A model generated the notes under the pieces. It was not told the DNA's origin. It ran no database searches and worked only from the letters and a program-made list of their open reading frames with translations. Made by a program: the position numbers and the translations under genes. A stretch of DNA of 64,000 nt from Vicia villosa (taxonomy: Eukaryota > Streptophyta > Magnoliopsida > Fabales > Fabaceae). Positions 46,963 to 58,429 of this stretch are shown here, one piece after another (position 1 is the first letter of the stretch; each line of letters begins with the position of its first letter). Where the stretch lies: the NCBI RefSeq assembly GCF_029867415.1, contig NC_081181.1, positions 73,070,144 through 73,134,143 of the forward strand, given 5' to 3'.

Positions 46963-47228
46963 CTGCACAAATGATTATTATTTCAGGAAAAGGAAAGATA
47001 TATGCAAACATGTAATCGTGCAGATTATGGAAAATGAAAACATTTTTTAGGTTTTTTGTGTTACCACTTTCCAGAAAAAGCAAAAAGATAAGAAGCATGT
47101 ATATGCAGAAACAAAATGACTTTTATTGATGATTTTAATGTTTAAAACAAACAGAAAATGGCCCCAACAACTTCACTTTCATCTTGGGCAGAATGAAAGG
47201 ATTTTTGAAAAACACAAAAGCAAATTAC
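46963..47228 (-). other. Ogre intron between protease and RT (266 nt)
   Basis: The GT donor is at 47228 (AA|GTAATTTGC) and the acceptor ends at 46963 (CATTTGTGCAG|A), after an AT-rich interior with T-rich tracts. Splicing joins HAS to the RT frame as K-LINKTVES in phase. Unspliced, the frame ends at a TAA directly after the donor. The reading-frame fit and the known pro/RT intron of Ogre make this a strong call. Confidence 0.88.
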
Positions 47229-50200
47229 TTTGAAGCATGAGTACACTCAGGAATGTCAATGATGATCCAGTTCTTAATCATCTTTCCATGGGTCACAAAG
47301 CTTGGCACTTCTGGCTCTGGTTCGTCTTCAACAATAGCATCCACCTCTGAAAGAATTGGATGTAGAAACCCAGCACTATGAAACATTTCCTGATAAGGAC
47401 GGAAAGCAGATTCAGGCTTCATCACAGACTTGTCTGAGGCAGAAAATCCCAGACCAACTCTATTCTTGTTCTCTTGTAGACTCACCACTTGTCCCCAAAC
47501 TCCTGAATGTCCATTCTGAACCACCCGTTGAGCATCTTTGAAGGAGGCAATGAAAGCTTCATCCTTTTTGAATTCATCATTAACAGACAGGGCTTGGAAT
47601 GCAGTTCCAATGACTACTTCATCAGCTTCTATGGTACGGAACGAAGAGAGAGATGACTAATCAGCAAAGCTTGTTCTCCATTCACAACGACCATCTTTCC
47701 ATCTTTCACAAATTTCAACTTTTGGTGAAGAGTTGAAGTAACTGCCCCAGCCTCATGGATCCATGGGCGTCCCAATAAGCAACTGTATGCAGGGAAAATG
47801 TCCATCACTTGAAAAGTAATCTTGAAGACAAATGGTCCAATACTAATAGGCAAATCAACCTCTCCGACCACTGATTTCTTCGATCCATCAAAAGCCTTGA
47901 CAATCACATTGCTAAATCTCATTGGTGTGCCACCATAAGACAACTTAGCAAGAGTGGATTTCGGCATGACATTCAGAGATGAACCAGTATCGATCAACAC
48001 ATTGGACATTGAGTCCTCTTTGCAACTGACAGTGATGTGCAAAGCCAAATTATGATTCCTTCCTTCCTCAGGCAAATCTTCATCACTGAAGCTCAAATTG
48101 TTACATGCAGTGATATTGCTCACAACCCCATTAAACTGATCCAGCGTCACATCATGATCCACAAAGGCTTGATCAAGTATTTTCATCAAAGAATCCCTAT
48201 GAGCAGGAGAATTTGCCAGCAGCTCCATTATAGAGATCTTGTACGGAGTGCGATGCAACTGATCCACAATCTTATAATCGCTCATCTTGAGAAGTTTCAA
48301 AATCTCATCAATCTCCTTCCCTGAAGATGACCCAGCATTCACTTTTGTCGCATCATTATTGTTCACAGGTACTTGAGTAGGATTCTTCTGGACATCCACA
48401 ACTGTTTGGGGCTGAGTAAAAACTCGTTCACTTCTAGTCACTCTACTGACATCTGCTATATTCTCAACAGAAGACAGAGGCTTAATCTCAACTTCTTTTC
48501 CAGCTTCCAGCATGGTGGCATTGTATCTGTAAGGTACAGCTTTATCAGAACTATAAGGTACAGATCCAGGCAAACATATCACAAGAGGTTCCACGGCAGC
48601 TTTGCCATAATAACCAATCTCTACACATTCCGGGATTTCAAAGCATGGTTCAATCACATTGACATCATCTTCATCTCTATCCCTTAGAATCTCAATGAGC
48701 CTTTGATCTATCATCTCTTGTAAGTCTCTTCTCACAATGTAACATACTCGAGGATTGACTGAACAAATCCTACAAGCAGCATGATTATGCTCATAATGAC
48801 TGTATTCACACAGAGGGGCATGCATCTCTACCAATGATCCTCTGATGTGTTCCACACGATAAATCTTATACTTCCCAGGGCACCCATATACCATATTTAC
48901 AGCAGACGCTTCGTGAGTTGGCAACGGATTTTTCTGCACATTTGGGCCAATATCACGGAAAGAGAGCATACCGGAACGAACCAATCTCTGGACTTCATTC
49001 TTTAGGGCCCAACAGTTTTCCAAATCATGCCCAGAAGCATTCTGATGATAAGCACAAGTGGCATCCGCCTTATACCACCAAGGGAGTTTCTCTAGAACAG
49101 GGGGTGGTGACCTTGGTTGAACCAACTTCTTATGAATTAGAGCAGGATACAGTTCAGTGTACGTCATAGGGATAAGATCAACATTAACCCGAGGATACGG
49201 ATTCCGCCTTGCTGGTTGTTGATTAACAGGAGCTACAGGCACTGAATTCACAACAGGAGTTACTGACGCCACTTGCTGAGATTGATTCCTGAATCGACTA
49301 TTCCTCCCATGAGAAACAGCATTAGCATGTGATTCCTTCTTCTTCTGGAATGAAGAACCATACTTCTTCGCACCACCAGACAAATTGTCATTTCGAACCA
49401 AACGGCCTTCTCGCACAACTTCTTCTAGTCTGACACCCATACCCACCATTTCGGTGAAGTCTACAGGAGCACTTGCGATCATCTTTTCATAGTAAAACGG
49501 ACCAAGAGTCTTCAGAAAAATCTTAGTCATCTCTTTTTCTTCCATCGGAGGAATCACTTGGGCGGCAACCTCACGCCATCTCTGAGCATATTCCTTGAAG
49601 GATTCTTTCTCTTTCTGCATCATAGCTCGTAATTGATCCCTATCAGGAGCCATGTCCACATTATACTTGTATTGCTTCACAAACGCCTCAGCTAAGTCAT
49701 TGAAAGTGCGAATATGGGTGCTATCAAGGCCCATATACCACTTAGAAGCAGCTCCAGTCAAACTGTCTTGGAAATAGTGAATCAACAAACGTTGATCATC
49801 AGTGTGAGTGGACATCTTCCTTATATACATCACCAGGTGTGCCTGAGGGCAGGAATTTCCTTTGTACTTCTCAAATTCAGGCAACTTGAACTTAGCAGGT
49901 ACTTTCACATTGGGAACAAGGCAAAGATCATGCACATTCTTTCCAAACAGTTCTTTCCCACGCAAGGCTTTCATTTCTTTCTGCAATTCTTCAAACTGAT
50001 CTTGGAAACCATCCATTCGGTCATGAATTTCACTTGGAGCAGCATCATAAATGGGCTCTGGGACAAAAGGACCAGTATGAACAATAGGAGATGTGTTGAC
50101 CATAACAGGAGTCAACGGACGAGTCATCTCAGGAACAGACAAATAACCTTCAGGCATGCCCCAGGGGTATCCATTAGGCATACGTTGCTGAGTAGCACCA

Positions 50201-50421
50201 ACAGGAATAGCAGGAATGGTTGTAGCAGCAATTTCAGAAATCACAGTGGTCTGACCCTGAGCTTGGGCATTGGGAGGAGAAACTTAATTCTGATTCTGAT
50301 TCTGATTCTGATTCTGAGCAGCCATCAATGTCTCAACTAGAGCAGTGAGACGATCCACACCAGATCTCAAAGTAACAACCTCTTCACGTAACTCACGATT
50401 CTCTTGTTCAAGACCTTCCAT
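47229..50421 (-). pseudogene. gag-pro: Ogre 1 gag-pro: capsid, zinc finger, protease, G-patch-like tail
   Basis: The ATG at 50421 opens MEGLEQENRELREEVVTLRS, a coiled coil, then an (NQ)n tract ended by a TAA at 50284-50286. The same frame continues for 871 codons from 50244. Capsid region at residues 118-285 (KFKLPEFEKYKGNSCPQAHL, GAASKWY, FVKQYKYN). C397-H400-H406-C411 forms an atypical zinc finger (C-x2-H-x5-H-x4-C). The protease has active-site DTGSS at residue 752 and CLLGRPW near 821. At about 47640-47655 a one-base shift moves the frame; the correct frame goes on as TIEADEVVIGTAFQALSVND, then VGLGFSASDK, a glycine-rich G-patch-like segment, up to the splice donor. One stop and one frameshift disable it. 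Confidence 0.92.
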
Positions 50422-50549
50422 CTTCTTCTTGCAGTTAGCTCGAGTGTTATACCGGTGAGACAGCTTGATTCTGTATGAAGAACACTGAATAAGACCTCGG
50501 GAATACTCTCGGAAGCAAGACCAAAATGCGGAATGATGCATGAAATGCA

Positions 50550-50674
50550 ATGCAAATGATTTTTATTTTTGGTTTTCAAGGAACTTTTAAGACATTAATT
50601 GTAAACATTAGCAAAAAACATCATAAAACATAACAATATTCTTTCATTAGTAATAGAAAAGCATACAAAAGGAT
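50550..50674. other. Spacer between ORF1 and gag
   Basis: Short gap after the ORF1 stop at 50675. The gag frame is already open from 50550, upstream of its likely ATG at 50421, and its last 15 pre-AUG codons are conserved in Ogre 2. Confidence 0.6.
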
Positions 50675-52216
50675 TCAAAGATCCAAAATTACAAAACAAA
50701 GGAAAAGATAAAAACTAGAAGGGAACACTTCTGACGAAGATCCAACTCCTCTCTGCAGCTTCCTACGGAGCTTCTCCAATTCATCTTCATAAAAGGCCTT
50801 CAAATGAGCATTCTCGACCATCAGCTTATCAGCAACTTCTTTCCATGCAACTGAATCTTCTTGTTGTCTCTTTCGCTTTTCACCATGTTGTTGAAGTAGC
50901 TCTTCTTGATGGCGAATCTGATCCTCTTTTTCCATCAACCAACCATCTTGGATATCAAGCATTTCATCTTTTTCTTTCAAGTGTATCTTCAACTCTTTGT
51001 TCTCAAACTCCAAAGCATCTCTTTCCGCTCTCAACTTAGCCACGAGCTCTAGATGTTCTTCACTACTTTCAACAGGAGTAGTGAGAGACAATGGTGGAGT
51101 AACAAGTAGAGAAGGCTCCTCGAGTAAATAAGGCATCTGAAAAGTATGAGCTCTAGCTTGAACCCAATCAGTATAGTCTTTGAGAGCAACACATTGTTTT
51201 GTTCCCAAATGTCTCTTCCTATCAACATGGTGCCAAGCACGCAAAAAACGATTTCTCATATCCAAATTTCCATCTTGATTAAGATAGAAGATTCATGACA
51301 CAAGGATATTAGCGGGTCGCTCCTTCATGGGATAGCAAAATTGAGGCCTTGCAAGAATGGGGTTGTAGGTAATTCCTCCTTGTATACCAAGAAGAGGTAC
51401 ATTAGGGAATTCTCCACAACTATCAATAATCTCACCAATGTTATAAGCAGGATTGTACCAATGGATATTCCCATTAGTAAGAGGCATGATCTTCTGAGAC
51501 CATGAGAGACCATCAGGATTATTCAAGAAACTCTTAGCTTGAGGTAAGTGCGAAATAAACCACTTATAGAGCAAAGGAGTGCAACAATTGATAAGTCCAC
51601 CTTTCTTATCATTCCTATGGTGAATGGAATGATAAGTATCCCCAAGCAAAGTAGGCACGGGATTCCCAATCATGAAAATCCGAATAGCATTAACATCGAC
51701 AAAGTTGTCAATGTTGGGAAAGAGTATCAAACCATAGATGAGCAAGGCCAGAAATGTCTCAAAAGCAATCATACTTCGTTTACTAGCCAACATAGAAGCT
51801 TTTCCAATCAAGAACTTAGAAGTCAACCCCCAAATTCCTCCTTTTTTGGTCATGTTTGCTTTTACATCTGACATTTTCAAATGAAGGAGTTCTGCTATCT
51901 CATCAACCTGAGGCTCTTTCTCTAGACCACTAAACGGTATATCATTCGTAACTGGCAAACCAATCCAATAAGAATACTCCTCCAAAGTGGGCATAAGCTG
52001 ATAATCAGGAAAAGTGAAACAATGATAAACCGGGTCATAAAACTGCACAAGCGTCTCAAGAATCCCCTTTTCCACTTTAGTCTTCAAGATAGAGATTAAT
52101 TTCCCATAACGGCTTTTGAAGTTGTCAAGATTAGGAACCAAAGTTGCTAGCTCTTTCAATTCCTTTGCACTTGAATTTCTGAAAGTGTACTTCTTGATGC
52201 TTCTCTTTTGATCCAT
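50675..52216 (-). pseudogene. Ogre 1 ORF1 (DUF7745-like), one premature stop
   Basis: The start is set at ATG 52216 (MDQKRSIKKYTF), which aligns with the Ogre 2 start. The first part carries family blocks TLVQFYDPVYHCFTFPDYQL, MPTLEEYSYWIGLP, WGLTSKFLIGKA, MIAFETFLALLIYGLILFPN, FVDVNAIRIFMIGNPVPTLL and CTPLLYKWFISHLP. After a TGA at 51293-51295 the same frame continues (IFYLNQDGNLDMRNRFLRAW) to a C-terminal coiled coil (about residues 390-500). Similar plant proteins are annotated as DUF7745; the function is unknown. The position upstream of gag is characteristic of Ogre. The coiled coil may support multimerisation (inference). One nonsense change is the only lesion I see. Confidence 0.85.
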
Positions 52217-52334
52217 GGTACCTGTTATTGTTAGCTGAAGATTTTGTTTTGTAGTATTTATCCTTCGAAGAAATAGAAAATCGAAGGAAAGATGGTTACT
52301 GATGGCCATCCCTTAAAAATAAAAGAATGGCTAC
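52217..52334 (-). other. Remnant of the Ogre 1 leader, with a 35-bp imperfect duplication
   Basis: Only about 118 bases precede ORF1 before the neighbouring LTR. TCGAAG/CTTCGA-type inverted strings occur at 52261-52290. GGTTACTGATGGCCAT (52294) and GGCTACTGATGGTCAT (52329) are a near repeat 35 bp apart, which makes the exact junction ambiguous. Confidence 0.45.
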
Positions 52335-53220
52335 TGATGGTCATGCTTCGAGAGTAAAGATTTCTAAGTTCGCTATGAAGATAATGAATACTGAAAGCTA
52401 GTGAAAAGTATGTGTCTTCGGGGACTTAGACAAATTTATAAATATATTTAAGTATTACTACTTAGCGTCTTTTTTTTCGTAGTGTTTGTTTAATACACTG
52501 CCACGCGTCGAAGACAGACTCAGGCGGGAAGATTTGAAATTCGAAGACGGTTTCGTAACTGTCCAAGTAACAGATGGCATCGCTAGAAGTTCTTATGAGA
52601 AACGTGGCAGCAGATTAGTATAGGACCGTTAAGGTCGAAACTAGTATAAATAGGAGTCTTAATGTTAGGATTCTGTGTGTTCATTTTGTACAAATCACTC
52701 ACATATTTACTCAAGTATCAAGCGTTAAGAGAAAGAGTTCGCTGAGAAAATGTACGTATGACACCACCATTTTAATACATGTGTATTATCTTTTGTTTTT
52801 AAATATCTTCCAGAATTACTGCATTTCGTTTACTTCTTGCCATTTACATTTCTGTATCTTTACTTTAATGTCATTTACTTTCGAGTTACTTTCATGTTAT
52901 TTACTTTCAAAGTCTTTAACATTTCTGCAGTTTAAGATTCTTTACGTTTCAATAGTCCTTTTAATTTTCTATGTTATGTTACTTATCTTTTCGCTGAAGT
53001 CACATTTATATATAACAAAGTGATTGTCAAGACTATTTGTTCTTTAATCGAACAACGCTTATTGAAGAAGACAAATAATGAATATGGTTCGAATGAACGT
53101 TGATGACAATCTTCTTGACTATGTGTCCTAGGATCAATCTAGTCGATCCTGCGAGTAACCAAATCATATTTATTATAGTTTGGAAGACTAGCGGTTGTTT
53201 ACCGGAAATCACCGTAAACA
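52335..53220 (+). repeat. 5' LTR of the plus-strand gypsy element, about 886 bp
   Basis: The right end is firm: ...ACCGTAAACA directly before AAT and the primer site. The left end is placed at TGATGGTCATGC, but an imperfect duplicate 35 bp to the left (52300) is an alternative. The TATA box lies at 52645. Confidence 0.7.
52645..52652 (+). promoter_or_regulatory. LTR TATA box
   Basis: TAGTATAAATAGGAG sits 310 bases into the LTR, in the usual position for the U3/R border. Confidence 0.75.
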
Positions 53221-53223
53221 AAT

Positions 53224-53241
53224 TGGCACGCCCAGTGGGAC
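53224..53241 (+). promoter_or_regulatory. Primer-binding site
   Basis: TGGCACGCCCAGTGGGAC begins three bases after the LTR end. The TGG start fits pairing with a tRNA CCA end. I do not assign the tRNA species. Confidence 0.8.
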
Positions 53242-53304
53242 AGTGTCAAGCAGATTGTTTTAATCAATTGCTTTATTTTTGTCTAGACAATATCAAGATC
53301 TTGT

Positions 53305-54599
53305 ATGAACCTTAGGAACGGTAAATTAAAGAACAGTGCACAACCGATTCCCAAACGAAGGTACAACAGGAAAATGGTCGTTACGGCCAGTGCAGGGGGT
53401 GATCGAGATCCCCCACAAGGTTCAGGATCAGGAGCGGCAAATTCGACTTCTACTCAAGGAACACGAGATGCAACGGGTCCAAATGGATCGAGACCTGCAG
53501 ATAATTCCCAGGCTTTGCCTGAAAATAATACAGGGCTTTCAGGGACTATTCCAGTTTCAGTGTCGACAACCGCACCCTCATCCACAAGCGCAGAGGACGT
53601 ATTGTTTGCCTCGACAAATGCTGCAAATAATTTGCCTAGTCAAGGCACGAATTCTGCTTTCGAATGGAGACCAAATAGTTCATATGGAATGCCATACCCA
53701 TATGGAACAGGCGTACGAGGGGCAGGATCTATATATGCCCCAACTAACAATGCGACATTTTCACCGAATGTTAGTTCAGTGGGTCGAAGTGCACATAACA
53801 CTGGTTTTTCTACCCAGGTGCCTCACTTTACCACAAATAACCAAGCAGCATTTCGACAAGAAATGGATGCAAGCAACCATGATATGGTAGGGGTGTTGGC
53901 CAGAGAATTGACTTCAGTTTTAAGCCCACTAATGGCAAATGTTACTACTACAAATAGAGAAAACATGGAGACTTTCCAAAAGATATCATCTCAAATGAAT
54001 CGAATGGCAGAATTCATGGGAATAACACCACCTAAAAGGAAAGACAAACAGCCTTCGAATCAAGAAGAGAGGCCCCTTTTAGAACGTGTACAAGACATAG
54101 TTCCGTCATCTAGGACAGCCACTAGGGATGTAGGCCCCTCACGAAGAACAGAGATGTTCGAAGGAACTCCAATAATTAACTTAGAAGCTTCAAATCAAAG
54201 AGCCGTCCCCGTTCGACAAGAAACGGAGGAGGAGCGACCCAGATTAAGGATTGTGGGTAGGAACGAACACCCAGATGAGGTTGTTCAAAGAGTCAGAAGA
54301 GAAAATCTGGCTACAGAAAATAACTTAACTGCCATGATAGAAAGGGTTATGGCCAATAATGGCCTTAGTACTGGACTTAGACGTCCAAACTATACATCCC
54401 CTATATCAGATTATATCATGCAGACAGAATTGCCTAGGGGCACTAAGGTACCCAAATTTACAAAATTTTCAGGCGAAACTAATGAGTCAACGGTGGAACA
54501 TATTGCTAGATATTTGAAAGAAGCAGGAGACTTAGCGGGAAACGAGGATTTAAGGATCAAATATTTCCCTAGTTCGCTGACAAAAAATGCCTTCATTTG
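53305..54599 (+). pseudogene. gag: gag of the plus-strand Ty3/gypsy element, truncated by Ogre 2
   Basis: The ATG at 53305 opens MNLRNGKLKNSAQPIPKRRY. A long Ser/Thr/Asn-rich, low-complexity N-terminal region follows (residues 25-190), then a polar linker and the start of the capsid domain (TELPRGTKVPKFTKFSGETN, VEHIARYLKEAGDLAGNEDL, KYFPSSLTKNAF). This is the gag domain of plant Ty3/gypsy elements, which normally continues for well over 100 more residues plus zinc finger and pol. Here it is cut at codon 431-432 by the LTR starting TGTCATACCC. The last residues before the stop at 54612 are encoded by the LTR. No stop or frameshift precedes the insertion. Confidence 0.9.
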
Positions 54600-56130
54600 T
54601 GTCATACCCTAATTTTTGACCCCCCTGAGATGACATATCTTCAGGATTTTCATCAAGTCAAAGCAAGTACCCTGAGCAGCCTGACATTCAATCGAGGGTG
54701 TTCAAAGACAAGAAAACTCAGGAAAAGGATCAATCAATAGAGGGACTAGTCTCTAATACAATCATAAGACTCAAAAGCCTCATTATTACACCTATGATTG
54801 ATTAAGACACCTAGTCATCTAAGCACAGGATTACTCAGATCAACAGACTAGGGTTTGGAGCCTATCAAGGACTAAAATCAGGGATCACCTTTGGGAAACC
54901 CTAAAAAGCCCAAAGAGACCATTCAAAGACATTAATCATCTTCAAATAACTCTTATGACAAGATCCACTGGACATTACACCTCAATTCCAAGTCTACACT
55001 CATCATTGTCCTCTGGTCGACAATTAGGGTTTTTGACCTAATTCACCAAGATAGTTGACTTTTAATCAGGGCATGAATCCAAAACTCAAGACATGATTCA
55101 AGAGTCTCTACTACCTCAATATAATCCATTTACATCATTCATTTGAGGATAAGATCTTGTTTCTACACAAAAGTCCAAAAATTCACTTTGCCAGGCAAAA
55201 GTCAACTGTATGGGATCACCTTTGACTTTTAAGGTTTTTGGTCAAAAAATGACTTTCAAAGATCAATATCATCAATATATGGATATTAAAGTCATTTGAC
55301 CAAAGAAATTCAAAGAAATTCATCAAGGAGCAAAAAGTCGGGAATTAGGGTTTTTTAAGGCATGGTGAGAACTCAAAATTTCACCTACACAACTCAAAAA
55401 ACTTCCAACATGAAAGTTGTAGATCTTGCAAAATAAAACAACATCTTACAAAGGAACTTTTTTCAAAAGATCAATCATTTATGAAGTTTTGGAAATTTTG
55501 AAGTTTAGGTCATAAACACTTAGAAATTTTTCTAAGTGTTTTAACCTAGTTTTCATCCAACTTTGGGCTCATTTTTCACAAATTTCCCAAATGATTCTGA
55601 AGAAGACATAAACTAATGATTTAAAGTAGATGTTTAGGGCTTTCCAAATTGTGTTCAACCTTCTCCAAATTCAATTTGAGCTAAGAGTTATGCTTGTTCA
55701 AAGTTGGCCTCATGAAGTAAAATTATAGGTCATGGACACTTTTGGACTTTGCAAATTTTGTGCAAATAACCTCTCTTATGGATGCTACACGACCCATAAC
55801 ACATCTGAAACCATGCCATGCATTCATTTTCACCATGCCATAAGAATTGAAGAAGATTCTAAAAACAAGAACATGTGATTATGTAATGATTACATTTGTG
55901 AATTTATGGCAAATTGATGAATCACCCAAGGAATCTTCTCATCAACCAATTAGAGCTCACTTTGCATCTGAAATGTCCCCTAAGATCAGATAGAATCAAT
56001 GGATGGGGGAAGCTAGCCCGAAAATGCATCATTGCATTTTGGAGATTCTTTGAATTTCTTCATGGCTAAGAAACCAAACTCACTACACTAAGCAAGCTCA
56101 CCACAGCCAATTGATCTGCATCCATTTGCC

Positions 56131-56138
56131 TATAAATA
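56131..56138 (+). promoter_or_regulatory. LTR TATA box (Ogre 2)
   Basis: GCCTATAAATACAGAGG, about 1.5 kb into the LTR. Transcription would start near 56160, leaving about 4.8 kb of R-U5 in the LTR. Confidence 0.75.
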
Positions 56139-57080
56139 CAGAGGCATTCCTCATTCAAAAACACACCAAAGCAACCATATTCCTTGCTTTCTCTTTCTCT
56201 TCTCATGTTCATTGTTTTTCAAAGTTCTTTGGCAAGAAGAATCGATTTCTTCAAACCAGAGCTCATCTTTGAGAAGTGAACATTCTAACATCTCAAGGGA
56301 GGTCATTTGAGGTGATCCAAGCACCTGGATCACTTCTGTAAGTGGAGGAACACCATTGTTGCTCTCACTTTGGAGCATTTGCAGTTGGAGGTCCATGGAG
56401 TAATTCAGGAGGTTCCGAGCCAAGCCAATCATCCAGACACACTCCTCAGGTCATAGTGAAGCTAACCAGATGGCTGCAGCTCATCTGTAACTCAAGAATC
56501 AACACCCTCCATGTTCACTTGAAGCTGAAATCGAGGGAGGTCCATAGAACAATTCAGAAGGATTCAGGCTACAATAAGCATTCAGTTAGCATCATTGAGT
56601 CTCAGGGAAGCTATTGAGATCATTCATTCAAGCCCAGGTGCTCTCCATCATCCTCACGACCTCCATTTTCAGAGGTAAGTTTCTGAACCTCACCTCTTTA
56701 ATTTAAGCATTCTTTAAGAAATAGCTCGATTCTATCTTGTTCAGAATCATCAGAGGATTGAAAACCCTCTATCATCATTCATTTATCTTTCAGCATAGCC
56801 ATTTAATTTGATTTTTAAGTTTTAGGGTTCTTCACGATTTCTGGTAAATTAGTTAGATATAGTTGATATAAATTTATGATAGTTACATATTTAGAATCGT
56901 GAGTGAATTTAGAGCAAGTTTGGTCTTTACATCTTTGCAAATGGTTGAGAAATGAGCAAGTTCATAAATTTGAAATTTGAGAGCTTGAGGTTGAAGACGA
57001 AGATGGTGGTGGCGCGCAATTTTCAAACTCAGGTCTAAGTTTATTTTATTTTGATTGATACCTGTTTCATTAACGACTAA

Positions 57081-57310
57081 AACGTGATAGCCCAGTGGTA
57101 AAGAGTGTTTGTGTGTTGCGCGTGCCCAAGGTCTGGGGTTCGAATCCCCCTCGCCCCAGACCTTTTGATTTTATTTCTTTTTTCACTTCTATGCATTTGA
57201 GTAATATATGAATTGCAATGGAACCATGCATATGACACCAAGCGCGCGTTGGCTCAGTGGTGTTGTTTTGGGCTGGTAATACAAAGGGCGTGGGTTCAAA
57301 CCTGGTTGGT
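57081..57310 (+). other. Two tRNA-like A/B box modules in the Ogre 2 LTR
   Basis: Module 1: TAGCCCAGTGGT (57088-57099) and GGTTCGAATCC (57137-57147), 37 nt apart. Module 2: TGGCTCAGTGG (57250-57260) and GGTTCAAACC (57293-57302), 32 nt apart. Both A boxes and the first B box fit the pol III consensus. Acceptor stems do not pair, so these are not functional tRNA genes. Confidence 0.7.
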
Positions 57311-57882
57311 GACAAACCCTATTTTTTACCACTTTTTCCCATTTAATTTCTTCACAACTTTAACCAATTATTTAACCTATCAAATTAATTTCTTCATTTT
57401 TCACACACTTGTCATTTAATATATCTATTTTGTGAATAATAAAAAAATCATAAAAATATTATTTATTTCATATATTTTTATTAGGTTTAAAATAATATGT
57501 TTTAAGTGTTTTTTTCTTAAATACTTTAAATATATATTCACTTTGTTTTAACCTAATCATTTTGTAAATAAGGTTTATGATAAAACCCTGTTTGTTTAGG
57601 TTTTAATTAGGCATAGATCTTCATCTTTACCTTAATTAAGTTGACTTTTGTCAATTTTCAAAACTGTTTTCAATCTCCGAATAAGTCAAATGATTAGGGT
57701 TTTCAAACAACAAAACCTTGCATCATTCTAAATCATTTTCCAATTGTTTTTATAACCAGTACTGTAAAGTACTGGGCCTCTAATAGAGTGTAAGTCCCAA
57801 ACACCTTCTCTTCTTAGCTTGTTTTCAAAACTGTATTTTCAAAATCTTCTTTCTGTTTTCAAAACATTCTTCTGGTATTTGA

Positions 57883-58375
57883 AGGGCATTATTCCCGGTG
57901 AAACTCTTCAGATACCTATGTGACCTTTGTCCATCTTCACTTCTTCTGTTTTCAAAAAACCATTAACTGTTTATCATATATATATTCAACTGTTATCAAC
58001 AAAACAACAAAATTACTGTTGAGGCTCTGTACATACTTCTTCAATGGCCTCCACTCCATCCAGGTTAGGCTTTACAAAGCTTTCAATTTACAGTCTTTAT
58101 TTAAATTACTGTCAAATATAAATTGTGCACATATATTAGTTTAGAACTACGTTTGAGTATAAACCTTAGGACAGTTAAACTATATATATATATTATAGGA
58201 ATATGGCCTAGGATTGAGAATGTCTTCCCGGTGAAGGCTCTTTCCTAATTAGAGATCTGTAGTTCAAACCCCCAAGATGAATTATTCCCGGTGAAACATC
58301 TTGGCAAAAACCTTAGAATCCAAATAATAGGACACATCCTCCCAAAGAGGAATTATTCCCGGTGAAACCTCTTAC
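57883..58375. repeat. TTCCCGGTGAA motif series
   Basis: ATTCCCGGTGAA or CTTCCCGGTGAA occurs four times in the LTR (57891-58360). It occurs once more in the leader at 61250, after the primer site. Confidence 0.85.
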
Positions 58376-58429
58376 CCATTTGCTTAGAGCCAAAATAAGT
58401 TCAAAACTACATAGCTTTCTCTTGTGCTA

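Larger units (their letters stand above)
38067..52334 (-). mobile_element. Ogre 1: large Ty3/gypsy (Tat/Ogre) retrotransposon
   Basis: Minus-strand order: ORF1 (52216-50675), gag-pro (50421-47229), intron (47228-46963), pol with RT, two RNase H modules and integrase (46962-43500), a 3' UTR with tandem arrays (43499-41443), a purine tract and a 3' LTR (41442-38067). ORF1 before gag plus the intron between protease and RT are diagnostic of Ogre. It has three premature stops and one frameshift, so it is not autonomous. The 5' leader and 5' LTR are missing, replaced at about 52335 by another element's LTR. Confidence 0.93.
52335..54599 (+). mobile_element. Ty3/gypsy element, 5' part, interrupted by Ogre 2
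   Basis: A 5' LTR (52335-53220), primer site (53224) and gag (from 53305) on the plus strand. Coding ends abruptly at the Ogre 2 LTR start at 54600. The rest of the element should lie beyond Ogre 2, outside the window. Confidence 0.85.

Noticed and set aside
48037..50340. Plus-strand frames opposite gag-pro (including one of 208 codons)
   Set aside because: Antisense shadows of the gag-pro gene, without motifs.
53336..53890. 184-codon frame overlapping gag in another phase
   Set aside because: Glutamine/methionine-rich out-of-frame reading of the low-complexity gag N-terminus. The gag frame is longer and has family motifs.
56342..56617. 91-codon frame downstream of the Ogre 2 TATA box
   Set aside because: No recognisable motif, several in-frame starts, and location in an LTR leader. 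Cannot be separated from chance.
57070..57315. 81-codon minus-strand frame containing RGGFEPQTLGTR
   Set aside because: This peptide is the antisense of a tRNA-like B-box region, a known source of false protein predictions.
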